Assembly: GCA_946536145.1 (NCBI GenBank) | Contig: CAMNEA010000019.1 | Span: 1 to 43,740 of the forward strand | Reading direction: 5' to 3' | DNA length: 43,740 nt | From: an uncultured Butyrivibrio sp. | Lineage (GTDB): Bacteria; Bacillota; Clostridia; Lachnospirales; Lachnospiraceae | In this document: positions 23,742 through 33,569 of the stretch, one piece after another | Position numbering within the stretch: position 1 is the first letter of the stretch | Layout of the letters: every line of letters starts with the position of its first letter | The notes under the pieces: model-generated | Databases searched by the model: none | Told to the model about the DNA's origin: nothing | The model's input: only the letters and a program-made list of their open reading frames with translations | Translations under genes and position numbers: made by a program

Positions 23742-24545
23742 ATGGACAAGTATGAAAACCTGATATCAAAACTAAAGTCATACGGAAGTGTTGCGATAGC
23801 GTTTTCCGGGGGTGTGGATTCAGCTTTTCTTTTGTATGCCGCAAGGCAGGCACTTGGGGATAAGGTTCTCGCCATCACGGCATCGTCTGGTCTTTTTCCA
23901 AAGAGAGAAATGAATGAGAGCCTTGAGTTTTGCAAAAAGCTGGGCGTAAAACATGTGGTCCTTGAAGTGGATGAGCTTGCGGTTCCCGGATTTAAGGATA
24001 ATCCGAAGGACAGGTGCTATATCTGCAAAAAGGATCTGTTTACCAAGCTGATCAAGACTGCCTCTGATAACGGGATACCAAACCTTGCTGAGGGGTCAAA
24101 TACCGATGATGTGGGAGATTACAGGCCGGGACTTCTGGCTATCAAAGAGCTTGCGGTTAAGAGTCCTTTAAGGGAAGCCGGGCTTTCCAAGGATGATATA
24201 AGAAAGCTCTCTAAGGAATTCGGTCTTCCTACCTGGGATAAGCCGTCTTTTGCGTGCCTTGCAAGCCGCTTTGTCTACGGCGAGCATATCACAGGAGACA
24301 AGCTCAGGATGGTAGAGGAAGCTGAGGAGTTTTTAAAAAGCCTTGGCTTTAAACAGTTCAGGGTAAGGATCCACGGAGACAGCTCTTTTCTTGCAAGGAT
24401 AGAGCTTCCGACAGAAGATCTGCCTAAAGCGGCTGCAGGAGATCTTTTGGAAAAGATCAATCAAAAGCTTAGGGAGATCGGGTTTGTATATGTGACGCTT
24501 GATCTTGGAGGCTACAGGATGGGGAGTATGAACGTAGGGGTATGA
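23742..24545 (+). CDS. larE: LarE-type ATP-dependent sacrificial sulfur transferase
   Basis: A 267-residue PP-loop enzyme: SGGVDS at 22-27, RCYICKKDLF, GSNTDDVGDYRPG, and PSFACLASRF. Cys172 in the last motif matches the position of the sacrificial cysteine in the Lactobacillus plantarum enzyme that donates sulfur to the nickel-pincer cofactor of lactate racemase. No larA, larB or larC lies in the window, so the enzyme may serve a pathway elsewhere or a different sulfur-transfer reaction; ExsB-like relatives are the alternative. AAGGAGAC precedes the ATG. It overlaps apbE by four bases (ATGA), so the two are translationally coupled. Confidence 0.85.
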   Translation: MDKYENLISKLKSYGSVAIAFSGGVDSAFLLYAARQALGDKVLAITASSGLFPKREMNESLEFCKKLGVKHVVLEVDELAVPGFKDNPKDRCYICKKDLFTKLIKTASDNGIPNLAEGSNTDDVGDYRPGLLAIKELAVKSPLREAGLSKDDIRKLSKEFGLPTWDKPSFACLASRFVYGEHITGDKLRMVEEAEEFLKSLGFKQFRVRIHGDSSFLARIELPTEDLPKAAAGDLLEKINQKLREIGFVYVTLDLGGYRMGSMNVGV

Positions 24546-25561
24546 GAAGATCTGCCGGGATAGCTGCAGCGTTTTTTTTACTGATCGTGACTATGGGCTG
24601 CAGCTTTGGAAAAAGAATAAATACATCGGGCCTCTTTGCGATGAATACGGTGATGGAGCTGCAGGTCGAGGGAGATGAAAAGCTCCTTACTCACGCGGAA
24701 GAGATGATAAGATCCCTTGAAAAAGAGCTTTCGGTGACGGATGAATCAAGCGAGATATATCTTCTTAATCAATCCGGCAGCGTTTATCTTTCGGAGGATG
24801 TGAGTGACATTTTGAAGAGGGCGCTCAAAGTGTGCGATGAGAGCGGAGGAGCGCTGGATATTACGATCTATCCCGTACTCAGGGCGTGGGGATTTACAAC
24901 CGGAAGCTACCGTGTCCCTGAAGATGGTGAGATAGAGCAGCTGCTTTCAAAGGTCGGCTATAGCAATGTGCAGCTTACTGATGACGGTCATGCAGAGATT
25001 TTAATGGGATCCGCGGTTGACCTTGGCAGCGTGGTAAAGGGATACACAGGCAGCGCGGTAGCTGAATACTTCAGAAGTGAAGGCGTCACTTCAGCTCTTA
25101 TAAACCTTGGCGGAAATGTAGAGTGCGTTGGAACCAGGCCGGATGGGGAAAAGTGGAAGATCGCGATAAAAAGTCCGTTTGAAGACTCTTCAACAGGAGT
25201 GATCGGTGTCCTTGAGGCAGAAGATGAGGCGATAATAACTTCAGGCGGCTACGAGAGATTTTTTGAAAAGGACGGGGAAGTGTACTGGCACATCCTCGAC
25301 CCTGAGACCGGCAGGCCTGCAAAGAGCGGACTATCATCTGTGACTGTAATAGGAAAGGACGGTCTTAGGTGCGACGGCCTGTCAACAGCACTCTTTGTGA
25401 TGGGGCTTGACGATGCGATCAGGTTCTGGAAAACTGCAGGCGACTTTGAGGCGGTATTTATTACAGATGACGGGAAGGTCTATGTCACAGAAGGAGCGGC
25501 ACCGGATTTTTCCCTTACAGCTGAGTACAGGGATGCGGCTCTTAGTATTGTCAACAGGTGA
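24542..25561 (+). CDS. apbE: FAD:protein FMN transferase lipoprotein
   Basis: A 339-residue ApbE family protein. The N-terminus is a lipoprotein signal (VTMGC, Cys20), so it acts outside the membrane. Family motifs are visible: AMNTVMELQV, LGSVVKGYTGSAVAEYFRSEGV, ALINLGGNVECVG, HILDPETGRPA and the metal-binding DGLSTALFVMG. It transfers FMN from FAD onto Ser/Thr of partners such as RnfD, RnfG or NqrC; no such subunits are encoded here. It begins inside the larE stop (ATGA overlap), which links it to larE. Confidence 0.93.
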   Translation: MRRSAGIAAAFFLLIVTMGCSFGKRINTSGLFAMNTVMELQVEGDEKLLTHAEEMIRSLEKELSVTDESSEIYLLNQSGSVYLSEDVSDILKRALKVCDESGGALDITIYPVLRAWGFTTGSYRVPEDGEIEQLLSKVGYSNVQLTDDGHAEILMGSAVDLGSVVKGYTGSAVAEYFRSEGVTSALINLGGNVECVGTRPDGEKWKIAIKSPFEDSSTGVIGVLEAEDEAIITSGGYERFFEKDGEVYWHILDPETGRPAKSGLSSVTVIGKDGLRCDGLSTALFVMGLDDAIRFWKTAGDFEAVFITDDGKVYVTEGAAPDFSLTAEYRDAALSIVNR

Positions 25562-25622
25562 ACCATATAATATGATGAGGCATGGGGCAATAATTAAAAG
25601 TAAGTAAAAGGATGGAGAAGGT

Positions 25623-27272
25623 GTGAATAATAAGAAGATACTTGAGAACAAACTGTTTTTGTACCTGACAGAGTTTTTTGCCGGGATGAGCGTGATGGCG
25701 GTCGAGCTTGGAGCGAGCAGGCTCCTTGCCCCATATTTCAGCTCATCTCAGATCGTGTGGACTATTATAATAGGAACTATCATGATCGCAATGGCGCTGG
25801 GAAATATCTACGGCGGAAGGAGGGCGGATAAAGACCCGGATCCGGGCAGGCTCTATGCGAGGATCCTCATCGCCGCGCTCTGGATAGCAGCCATACCCGT
25901 AGCCGGCAAATACATCATACTTGGAATATCAGCGGTGCTTGTTTTTGCGGTCAACAGCAATTTTCTTGTTATTGCCGCATTTGCAGCCTGCATGGTTGTG
26001 TTCGTGTTCCCGCTGTTTCTCCTTGGAACAGTAACGCCAAGCCTTGCCAAGTATACGACGGATTCCCTCGAGGACAACGGCAGGATAATTGGAACACTCG
26101 GGGCGTTCAATACAATAGGAAGCATCATCGGAACTTTTGTGCCGACCTTCGTGACAATCCCGGCTGTCGGTACTTCCATTACATTTCTGATATTTGCAGG
26201 CATACTGCTGCTGCTTTCAATTCTGTACTTTGTAAGTCCGGGCGAGGGTGAAGGCACAAGCTTTCGCGGCGGTAAAAAGGTAATTGCCGGAATCCTTATC
26301 TTTATCCTGTGCGTGATTTTCGGTCACAGCACGAGCTTTGCTTTCTGGGAGGACAACCTGACCTTTGAGGGCGAGTCAGTATACAACTATCTTCAGGTTA
26401 AGGAGGATGACAGAAGCGTCATCTTATCTACAAATGTTCTCTTTGGTGTCCAGTCCATCTATATGAAGGAGGACACCCTGACAGGAATGTACTACGACTA
26501 TGCGCTTGCTGCTCCTTTCATGTCGGGAGTCAGGGATAAAGAGAAAATGGGAGAAAAGACAAAAGTCCTTATTCTTGGAATGGGATCCGGGACCTATGCA
26601 ACCCAGCTGGAAAGATACTTTGACTGCGTTGACATAAAGGGAGTGGAGATTGATGAGAGGATAACCGATCTTGCTCACAGGTACTTTGAGCTGCCGAAGA
26701 GCCTGGAGGTTACGACCTATGACGGAAGAGCTTACCTTGCAGCAATAGATGATAAGTACGATGTGATAATGGTGGATGCATATCAGGACATCACAATTCC
26801 GTTCCAGATGTCCTCTGAAGAGTTTTTTACAATGGTCAAAGAGCACCTTGCTCCGGGTGGAGTGATGGTCGTAAACATGAATATGTACAGCGAGGATCCG
26901 CAGGATCTTGAGGCGGGGAGCATTAACACCTATCTGGCAGATACCATCGCTTCTGTCTTTGAAAATGTGGTAACCGTCGATGTGCCTTACGCTACCAACA
27001 GAGAACTTTTTGCTTCAGGAGACGACGCCTTTATGGACAGGCTCTTGTCTAATGCAGAGGCTGAAGAGGACGCAGATCTTAAGAAGCTCATGGAGAATAC
27101 CTATGCATCGGCTGTCAGGTACGAAAGTACAGGCCATGTCATGACCGACGACAAGGCACCGGTGGAACTTCTTGGTATGCGACAGATCGACCTTATTATC
27201 AGGAACGAAGTGGATTATTACAGAAAAGTCTATGACAACTACGGTATCCGGGGACTTCTGGAACTTTTGTGA
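25623..27272 (+). CDS. Membrane-anchored spermidine-synthase-like protein
   Basis: A 549-residue two-part protein. Residues 10-245 hold about seven transmembrane helices resembling the MFS-like module of fused SpeE proteins (FFAGMSVMAVELGASRLLAPYF). The C-terminal 290 residues are a Rossmann methyltransferase/aminopropyltransferase-like domain with GMGSGTYATQLERYF, the ligand Asp/Glu of VEIDERITDLA, and YDVIMVDAYQD. The start is GTG at 25623, after GGAGAAGG. Fused forms are known, but their substrates are not established and polyamine synthesis should not be assumed. It is followed by an unknown gene and the TetM-NYN gene; the 35-base gap suggests one transcript. Confidence 0.8.
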   Translation: MNNKKILENKLFLYLTEFFAGMSVMAVELGASRLLAPYFSSSQIVWTIIIGTIMIAMALGNIYGGRRADKDPDPGRLYARILIAALWIAAIPVAGKYIILGISAVLVFAVNSNFLVIAAFAACMVVFVFPLFLLGTVTPSLAKYTTDSLEDNGRIIGTLGAFNTIGSIIGTFVPTFVTIPAVGTSITFLIFAGILLLLSILYFVSPGEGEGTSFRGGKKVIAGILIFILCVIFGHSTSFAFWEDNLTFEGESVYNYLQVKEDDRSVILSTNVLFGVQSIYMKEDTLTGMYYDYALAAPFMSGVRDKEKMGEKTKVLILGMGSGTYATQLERYFDCVDIKGVEIDERITDLAHRYFELPKSLEVTTYDGRAYLAAIDDKYDVIMVDAYQDITIPFQMSSEEFFTMVKEHLAPGGVMVVNMNMYSEDPQDLEAGSINTYLADTIASVFENVVTVDVPYATNRELFASGDDAFMDRLLSNAEAEEDADLKKLMENTYASAVRYESTGHVMTDDKAPVELLGMRQIDLIIRNEVDYYRKVYDNYGIRGLLELL

Positions 27273-27307
27273 ACCTGCACCGGGTTTATAAGTCGAGGAG
27301 AAGATTA

Positions 27308-27730
27308 ATGAGCAGTGATTTAAGAGCGGAAGACAAATATGCACAACAGATGAAGGCACTTCTCATGATCCAGGTCATGGGTCAGACCAGTGTCAACTTT
27401 TTAAATAAGAAGAAACTGGGGAGAGAGATGCAGGAACATCTGTCCGCATTTGACCTTGAGGAGGGTGAGCTCATAGAGTTTGCGGAGTTTTTTGTTCAGT
27501 CAAGCATGAACTCCAAGGCCTACAAGACCGCCGTCTTTGGGGCAATTCCCATGAGCGATGCCGGTGCTGCCACAAGACTTGCAGCGGACATAGATGAGAT
27601 AACGAGGGTAATTCCGGGGCGGCTCGGGATGGAGATCGATGCCGGGAATTTAAGAACTGCTCTTCTTTCAGCATATAAGAAACTTATACCTAACGCTGAA
27701 GGGCTTCTCTCCGAGCAGGGTATTGAGTAA
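27308..27730 (+). CDS. Unknown 140-residue cytoplasmic protein
   Basis: A helical, acidic protein with no signal or membrane segment. The ATG at 27308 follows GAGGAGAAG by about six bases; the longer frame from 27269 has no ribosome binding site. It starts SSDLRAEDKYAQQMKALL and continues as predicted helices, with ELIEFAEFFVQSSMNSKAYKTAVFG in the middle. I do not recognise the family. It ends 15 bases before the TetM-NYN gene, so the two are likely co-transcribed and may be functionally linked. Confidence 0.75.
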   Translation: MSSDLRAEDKYAQQMKALLMIQVMGQTSVNFLNKKKLGREMQEHLSAFDLEEGELIEFAEFFVQSSMNSKAYKTAVFGAIPMSDAGAATRLAADIDEITRVIPGRLGMEIDAGNLRTALLSAYKKLIPNAEGLLSEQGIE

Positions 27731-27745
27731 ACAGAGGATTTGCTG

Positions 27746-30448
27746 ATGGCAAAATATATTACGATCGGGATTCTTGCCCATGTTGATGCGGGCAAGACAA
27801 CTTTGTCGGAGGGCATGCTGTATCTCTCCGGAGCAATAAGGAATATGGGAAGGGTGGATAAGAGAGACACCTTTCTTGATACATACGAATTAGAGAGAGC
27901 CCGCGGGATAACTATTTTTTCCAAGCAGGCTGTCTTTGATTATGGGGATATCACGTATACGCTGCTGGATACGCCGGGACATGCGGACTTTTCTCCCGAG
28001 ATGGAAAGGACGCTGCAGGTTCTGGATATGGCGGTACTTCTGGTGAGCGCTGCCGATGGTGTCACGGGACAGGCAAAGCTTCTGTTCAGGCTTCTTGAGC
28101 ATTATCATGTGCCGACAGTTCTTTTCATAAACAAGATGGATCAGATAAAGGATGACCGTGACAGCGCTAAGAAAGATATCCTTAATGAGTTAAAGAGCAG
28201 CCTAAGCAGCCACATTGTGGACTTTACAAACGGATGGGAGGACGAGTCTGTAAGAGAGGAAATCGCTGTCTGTGATGATGAGCTGCTTGCCGGATTTCTC
28301 GAGGGCAAGGACATATCAAAGGACCAGGTAAAGAGCCTTGTAAATGATAGAAAATGCTTTCCTGCGCTGTTTGGCTGCGCGCTGAAAATGGACGGTGTAA
28401 AAGAGCTGCTGGATACGGTCACAGAGTATTCGGTGTCTTTTTCTGAAATAGATTCTGCCGCAAAAGACAGCTTTGGAGCAAGGATCTTTAAGATCAGCCG
28501 CGATGATGGCGGCAACAGACTGACACACCTTAAAATAACAGGCGGATCCCTTAAAGTCAGAGACCAGGTGGGTGATGAGAAGATAGATCAGATAAGAGTC
28601 TATTCGGGTGATAAGTTTTCGGCAGTTCCGCAGGCAGAGGCCGGGATGGTAGTCGCGGTTCTTGGACTGTCCGGAGGAAGGGCAGGCGAAGGCCTTGGAA
28701 ACCTTAAAGACAAGAGCGTCTCAGAAGTCATTGCGCCTATTTTTTCGTCGGCGCTGATTCTTCCTGAGGGAGCTGACGCATCGGTCGTGTACAGACAGCT
28801 AAAGAGCCTTGAGGAAGAGGAGCCGATGCTGAGCGTATCGTACCTCGAGGAGACCGGAGAGATACAGCTTCAGCTGATGGGCGATGTGCAGAAGGAGATT
28901 CTTGCGCACCTGATAAAGACCAGGTTTGGACTTGATGTCAAATTTGGGCCGGGACACATCGTTTACAAGGAGACCATAACAGAACCGGTGGAGGGAGTTG
29001 GACACTTTGAGCCGCTTAGGCACTACGCGGAAGTTCATCTTCTTCTTGAGCCTCTTGAACCGGGGAGCGGATTGCAGTTTGACAGCAGGTGCAGCACTGA
29101 TGAGCTGTCACTCAACTGGCAGCGGCTCATAATGACTCACCTTGCGGAAAAGAAACACCGGGGCGTCCTTACGGGGGCTGAGATAACTGACATAAGGATA
29201 ACGCTCCTTGCCGGAAAAAGCCACGTCAAGCACACAGAGGGCGGAGATTTCAGACAGGCTACCTACAGGGCTGTAAGGCAGGGGCTGATGATGGCAGACT
29301 CTGTTCTGCTTGAACCGGTTCTGGACTACAGACTTGAGGTGCCATCTGACTACGTGGGCAGGGCGCTCACGGATATGCAGAGGATGAACGCGACAGTGTC
29401 CGGACCTGAGATAGAGGGGACAATGTCAGTGATATCGGGGATCGTGCCTGCCGCAAGCTTTGGAGATTATGCCAAGGATGTAGCAGCCTATACAAGGGGC
29501 GAGGGGAGGATATTCACCACGCTCAGCGGCTATGCTCCATGCCACGACCAGGAGGAGATCATTACGCAGAAAAACTATGATCCGCAGGCTGATCCGGGCA
29601 ATTCGCCGGATTCGGTGTTCTGCATGCACGGCGCAGGAACAGTCATACCCTGGGATCAGGTGAGGGAGCACATGCATGTCCAGTCAGGGTGGGATCCCGA
29701 GAGCAAAGCCATAACAACTGACCTGTCGGACAACATCGACATGGAGGCGCTAAAAAAGCTTCAGAAAAAGATCAGAAACAAAGATAACAATGAAGAGAGA
29801 TCTTTTGACGAGATAGAAAGAGAGCTTCGGGCTACGGAAGGCGAACTTAAGGCAATATTTGAGAGAACTTACGGGCCTGTCAAAAAGAGATACGAGGAAA
29901 AAGAAAGCGTTTATCAGGGACTGACCAAAGAAGAAAAAGAGGCGCGAAGAGACCTTGAGCTCGAGCAGCAAAAGAGAGAAAAATATGAGAATGCCAAAGG
30001 CCAGAGCCCGGATGAATACAAGGAGTATCTGCTTGTTGACGGATACAATATTATTTATGCATCAGATGAGCTCAAAAGCCTTTCGGCTGCCGATCTTAAA
30101 GCGGCGAGGGACAAGCTTATAGATATCCTCATCAATTTCCAGGGCTTTCGCAGGGAGAGGGTGATCCTTGTCTTTGATGCCTACAAGGTCCCCGGGGGAA
30201 AAGAGCATGTCGAGGAAACGTCAGGTCTTTTGATTGTTTATACAAAAGAAGCAGAAACGGCGGATCAGTACATTGAAAAAGCTGCCCATGAAATCAGCAA
30301 AAAATACAGGGTAAGTGTTGCAACTTCCGATGCGATAGAACAGGTTATCGTGATGGGCAGCGGCGCATTAAGGCTTTCTGCCAGGGACTTCTGGGAAGAG
30401 GTAGAAAGAACCGCTCAGAGCATAAGAGAAAAAATTAAAGATATATAA
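27746..30448 (+). CDS. TetM-like ribosome GTPase fused to a C-terminal NYN (YacP/Rae1-like) nuclease domain
   Basis: A 900-residue protein. Residues 1-650 are a TetM/TetO-class translational GTPase: G1 AHVDAGKT (11-18), ERARGIT, DTPGHADF (D75), NKMD (129-132), GCALK, and the EF-G-like domains III-V (FGPGHIVYKETI; GHFEPLRHYAEVHLLLEPL). The tetracycline-protection loop sequence of true TetM is not evident. Residues about 665-760 are a charged helical linker. The end is a NYN/PIN-type domain (YLLVDGYNII) with four conserved acidic residues at D765, D811, D840 and D862. Rae1/YacP cuts mRNA in the ribosomal A site; TetM-type GTPases bind there. The ATG at 27746 has AGAGGA seven bases upstream. Confidence 0.85.
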   Translation: MAKYITIGILAHVDAGKTTLSEGMLYLSGAIRNMGRVDKRDTFLDTYELERARGITIFSKQAVFDYGDITYTLLDTPGHADFSPEMERTLQVLDMAVLLVSAADGVTGQAKLLFRLLEHYHVPTVLFINKMDQIKDDRDSAKKDILNELKSSLSSHIVDFTNGWEDESVREEIAVCDDELLAGFLEGKDISKDQVKSLVNDRKCFPALFGCALKMDGVKELLDTVTEYSVSFSEIDSAAKDSFGARIFKISRDDGGNRLTHLKITGGSLKVRDQVGDEKIDQIRVYSGDKFSAVPQAEAGMVVAVLGLSGGRAGEGLGNLKDKSVSEVIAPIFSSALILPEGADASVVYRQLKSLEEEEPMLSVSYLEETGEIQLQLMGDVQKEILAHLIKTRFGLDVKFGPGHIVYKETITEPVEGVGHFEPLRHYAEVHLLLEPLEPGSGLQFDSRCSTDELSLNWQRLIMTHLAEKKHRGVLTGAEITDIRITLLAGKSHVKHTEGGDFRQATYRAVRQGLMMADSVLLEPVLDYRLEVPSDYVGRALTDMQRMNATVSGPEIEGTMSVISGIVPAASFGDYAKDVAAYTRGEGRIFTTLSGYAPCHDQEEIITQKNYDPQADPGNSPDSVFCMHGAGTVIPWDQVREHMHVQSGWDPESKAITTDLSDNIDMEALKKLQKKIRNKDNNEERSFDEIERELRATEGELKAIFERTYGPVKKRYEEKESVYQGLTKEEKEARRDLELEQQKREKYENAKGQSPDEYKEYLLVDGYNIIYASDELKSLSAADLKAARDKLIDILINFQGFRRERVILVFDAYKVPGGKEHVEETSGLLIVYTKEAETADQYIEKAAHEISKKYRVSVATSDAIEQVIVMGSGALRLSARDFWEEVERTAQSIREKIKDI

Positions 30449-30501
30449 AACTTAAAAAGGACAACTTATTATCTAAAAAAAGTATAAAAAATGCAATGGA
30501 T

Positions 30502-30532
30502 TTGCACTCTTTCGCACGGAAAACACTATAAT
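30502..30532 (+). promoter_or_regulatory. Possible promoter of the chemoreceptor gene
   Basis: TTGCAC (30502-30507), 19 bases, TATAAT (30527-30532). The spacing is longer than ideal. No sigma-28-type flagellar promoter was recognised. Confidence 0.4.
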
Positions 30533-30575
30533 AAAAAATATGACTTTGCGTGTTTTTTAGAAGGAGGAAGTATAC

Positions 30576-32342
30576 ATGAATCAGAAAAACGGTTCGGGAT
30601 TTAAGGCGCCACTCGGAGTACTGCTTCTTGGAGCTACAGCAGTACTTATAGTTGCTCTCGTTGCAAGTGTTATTTTCAGCAGCACCCAGATGAAAAGCAT
30701 TGAGAGTAATGATGAAGAAGTCTATTACAATATGCTCTATACAATAAGCACGAAGCTTATCAATGCTGACAGAGACCTTTATCAGGCGATGAATGCGGCA
30801 GTTCAGGTCAACGCATATAGTTCGTATATGCCTCCTGAGAAGGTGCAGGGATATGTCGATGATTATATATCAAACAGGCAGCAGGCTTTAGACGGTGTAA
30901 ATGAGGCGGCTGCGCTGGCAAGGAAAGATGATGTCCTGTTCAATCAGCTCAAGGATAGTGACGGAGACTCTTTCTCCCAGATGTACAGCAATTTTGACGC
31001 CCAGTTCAATAAGTGGATAGCAGTCTATGATCCTGCGACAAACGAGGGTGATATTGAGTCATTTAGTGTAGAGTTTGAAGCTACCAGAGACTATATCAGT
31101 AATATGTCTGACATTGTCGAAACGTGGGCAGATTCTAAGAGAGCGGAGAATAGTGCTAAGATAGGTGCCAGGATTGTTGCCAGCGCTATTATATTCAGTG
31201 TAATTGCGGTTATCCTGTTTGTTGTTACCTGCATCATCATAATGATGATACTTAAGACCCTTAAGAGAATGATCGCTGATGTCGAGAGAATGTCAGAGGG
31301 CGATTTTGTTACGAAGATCAGAGCTGACAGTACAGTAGTTGAGTTCAATAATATTTTGTCGGCACTTGAGTCCATGAGGCATGAACTGAGAAATGCACTT
31401 GTTAAAGTCATAGACCATGCTGATACAGTCAATACAAAGGCTGAGCTTGCAAAGGATTCAATATCAAGTTCACAGAAGACAACTACAGATATCTCATCTG
31501 CTGTAAATGATCTGGCAACAGGTGCTACAGCGATGGCGGAAGATGTACAGAGCACTTCTTCGATCACAGTCAATATTGGATCTTCAGTTGACAACGTTCT
31601 TGACTCTGCAAATGCCAATCTTGAGAGAGGCAAACAGGTCTTCGACGAGTCTACCAGGGTTAAGGATCAGCTTGAGCAGATCAAGATCCAGGATCAGAAG
31701 AACGATGAGATGGCCGGACAGGTTGCAGATTCTGTAAATGAAACAGCAAGCGTTGTGGCTCAGATATCTACAGCGGCTGAGTCCATCATTTCAATAGCAA
31801 GTCAGACCAACCTCCTTGCGCTCAATGCTTCAATTGAGGCAGCAAGAGCCGGCGAAGCAGGTAAGGGATTTGCAGTTGTTGCCGATAACATCAAAGACCT
31901 TGCCGGAGATACCAACAGCCTTGCCGGTGAGATCACCAACATGCTTTCGACCATTACCGATTATTCGCAGAAGAATAAAGAGCTGACTGAGAACATCAAG
32001 GCAGCAATTACCAATGAGACAATGGCTCTCGAGGAGATGAGCGAGTCCTTTGATCAGATGCTTGCACTTCTTCGCGAGACCGAGGAGGGCAACCGGCAGA
32101 TCGTTGAACTTGTTGAGTCCATGAACTCAGACAAGGAGAGCATCATGAATTCCGTGGAGTCACTCTCAAGTATCTCCGAGGAGAACGCAGCTTCAACACA
32201 GGAGACAAGCGCTTCGCTCATGCAGCTTGACACCAACATGGAATCTGTTGTTGAGCAGGCACAGGATCTTCAGAGGATTGCTGAGGAGCTCACAGCCAAC
32301 GTCAAATACTTCAAGGTTGAGCTTCCTCCCAATCAGAAATAA
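30576..32342 (+). CDS. Methyl-accepting chemotaxis protein
   Basis: A 588-residue transmembrane chemoreceptor. The first membrane helix (about 12-34) and a second (about 195-222) bracket a roughly 160-residue extracellular sensor that looks helical. A HAMP domain ([23 protein letters not shown]) and a long signalling coiled coil follow, with the hairpin tip [29 protein letters not shown] that contacts CheW/CheA. AAGGAGGAAG precedes the ATG. The ligand is not predictable. It is followed by a convergent terminator and sits in the same window as a CheY and a CheX-like protein. Confidence 0.94.
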   Translation: MNQKNGSGFKAPLGVLLLGATAVLIVALVASVIFSSTQMKSIESNDEEVYYNMLYTISTKLINADRDLYQAMNAAVQVNAYSSYMPPEKVQGYVDDYISNRQQALDGVNEAAALARKDDVLFNQLKDSDGDSFSQMYSNFDAQFNKWIAVYDPATNEGDIESFSVEFEATRDYISNMSDIVETWADSKRAENSAKIGARIVASAIIFSVIAVILFVVTCIIIMMILKTLKRMIADVERMSEGDFVTKIRADSTVVEFNNILSALESMRHELRNALVKVIDHADTVNTKAELAKDSISSSQKTTTDISSAVNDLATGATAMAEDVQSTSSITVNIGSSVDNVLDSANANLERGKQVFDESTRVKDQLEQIKIQDQKNDEMAGQVADSVNETASVVAQISTAAESIISIASQTNLLALNASIEAARAGEAGKGFAVVADNIKDLAGDTNSLAGEITNMLSTITDYSQKNKELTENIKAAITNETMALEEMSESFDQMLALLRETEEGNRQIVELVESMNSDKESIMNSVESLSSISEENAASTQETSASLMQLDTNMESVVEQAQDLQRIAEELTANVKYFKVELPPNQK

Positions 32343-32353
32343 AACAGTTTTGC

Positions 32354-32385
32354 GGGGCTGTCGCACTAATTAGTGTGGCAGCCCC
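32354..32385. terminator. Bidirectional hairpin between the chemoreceptor and GH105
   Basis: GGGGCTG-TCG-CACTAATTAGTG-TGG-CAGCCCC forms a long symmetrical hairpin between two convergent genes. The T-tracts are modest on both sides (CCTTTG on plus; GCAAAACTGTTTTT on minus). Confidence 0.65.
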
Positions 32386-32396
32386 CCTTTGAATCT

Positions 32397-33542
32397 TTAG
32401 CTGTTGCGCCTGAGTATTTCCGTATATGCAAGAATAAGAGGAGCCACGCCTTTGGCTTCGTTTTCAACCACAGGCTCCGAGAAGTAGTAATCAAGCGATC
32501 CGTTTCTGTGCTGGGCGCCTCCAAGACCTGCTACAAGACAGATACCGCCAAGCTTGGGCGATCCATCTTCGTTGCGTGAGAGGTACTTTTCGGTGATACC
32601 GTCGAAAGCTCTTTTTCCCATCTCCTCAAAGCGCTTGGGGAGATAACCAAGCCGTACGCCTTTTAAAAGACCGTAAGCAATAAGTGCTGTGCCTGAGGTC
32701 TCGAGGTAGTTCCTCTCATCATCCTTTTTATCAACTATCTGATAGAACATGCCGCTCTCATCCTGGAACGGGATAAGCGCATTTGCAAGGTTTTCAAGCA
32801 TTGTCTGAAGATATCTGTACTCGTAGTACATGGATTCATCCATCGCCTCTGCCGTATCAACAAGAGCTACAGTGAACCATCCAAGGGCTCTTAGCCAGAA
32901 GTTCGGACTCTTACCGGTTTCTTTATCGGCCCAGTACATCTCTCTGCTCTCGTCGTAGCCGTGGTAGTAAAGACCTGTCTTTTCATCCTTCATCAGCTCC
33001 TCAACGTTTTTGAACTGCCTGAAAGAATCAAGGCACCCCTTCATCTTGTTGTAGCGCTTCTCATACTCCATGTAGAAAGGCTGGGCCATATAGAGACCGT
33101 CAAGCCAGACCTGATGGGGGTAGATGTTTTTGTGCCAGAAATTGCCTGCGTTTGTTCGCGGCATTGAATCAAGCTGGCTTCTTGCAGTATCCATGGCTTT
33201 TCTGTATTTTTCCTTGCCGGTGAGGTCATAGAGCCTGAAGAGATTCTTGGAAGGGTTGATGTTGTCAAGGTTGTACTCGGCGGGATCATAGGTTTTTATT
33301 GAGCCGTCTTCCTGTACAAAAAAGCCCACAAAGTTATCCGCAAAATCGAGGTATTTCTTATCTCCTGTCATCTCGTAGAGTGAGAGAACGGCAGTGATCA
33401 TGCATCCGTCGATGTAGTTCCACTTGTTGGGCTTGCCGGAAAGAACCATCTCCTTGTTCCAGTAGGGGTGCTCCGCATCGGATTTATCAAGGAGAAAGTC
33501 AACGTACTCGTCCAGCATCTTATAGGTTTCTTCGCTTGTCAT
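32397..33542 (-). CDS. GH105 unsaturated rhamnogalacturonyl hydrolase
   Basis: A 381-residue alpha6/alpha6-barrel enzyme of the YteR/GH105 type. Typical segments are NPSKNLFRLYDLTGKEKY, the catalytic region HQVWLDGLYMAQPF with Asp148, GLYYHGYDESREMYWADKETGKSPNFWLRALGWF and ETSGTALIAYGLLKG. It removes unsaturated galacturonyl residues from rhamnogalacturonan fragments made by lyases. No signal peptide, so it acts in the cytoplasm on imported oligosaccharides. TTGGAG precedes the ATG. Its promoter overlaps a palindromic operator shared with the divergent aminopeptidase gene. Related GH88 is the main alternative. Confidence 0.9.
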   Translation of the reverse strand: MTSEETYKMLDEYVDFLLDKSDAEHPYWNKEMVLSGKPNKWNYIDGCMITAVLSLYEMTGDKKYLDFADNFVGFFVQEDGSIKTYDPAEYNLDNINPSKNLFRLYDLTGKEKYRKAMDTARSQLDSMPRTNAGNFWHKNIYPHQVWLDGLYMAQPFYMEYEKRYNKMKGCLDSFRQFKNVEELMKDEKTGLYYHGYDESREMYWADKETGKSPNFWLRALGWFTVALVDTAEAMDESMYYEYRYLQTMLENLANALIPFQDESGMFYQIVDKKDDERNYLETSGTALIAYGLLKGVRLGYLPKRFEEMGKRAFDGITEKYLSRNEDGSPKLGGICLVAGLGGAQHRNGSLDYYFSEPVVENEAKGVAPLILAYTEILRRNS

Positions 33543-33569
33543 TATAAATCTCCAATCTTTTTTCTTTGT

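Noticed and set aside
27746-30448. Acquired tetracycline-resistance gene
   Set aside because: The GTPase is TetM-like, but it is fused to a nuclease domain, sits among housekeeping genes with no mobile element, and the tetracycline-displacing loop is not evident.
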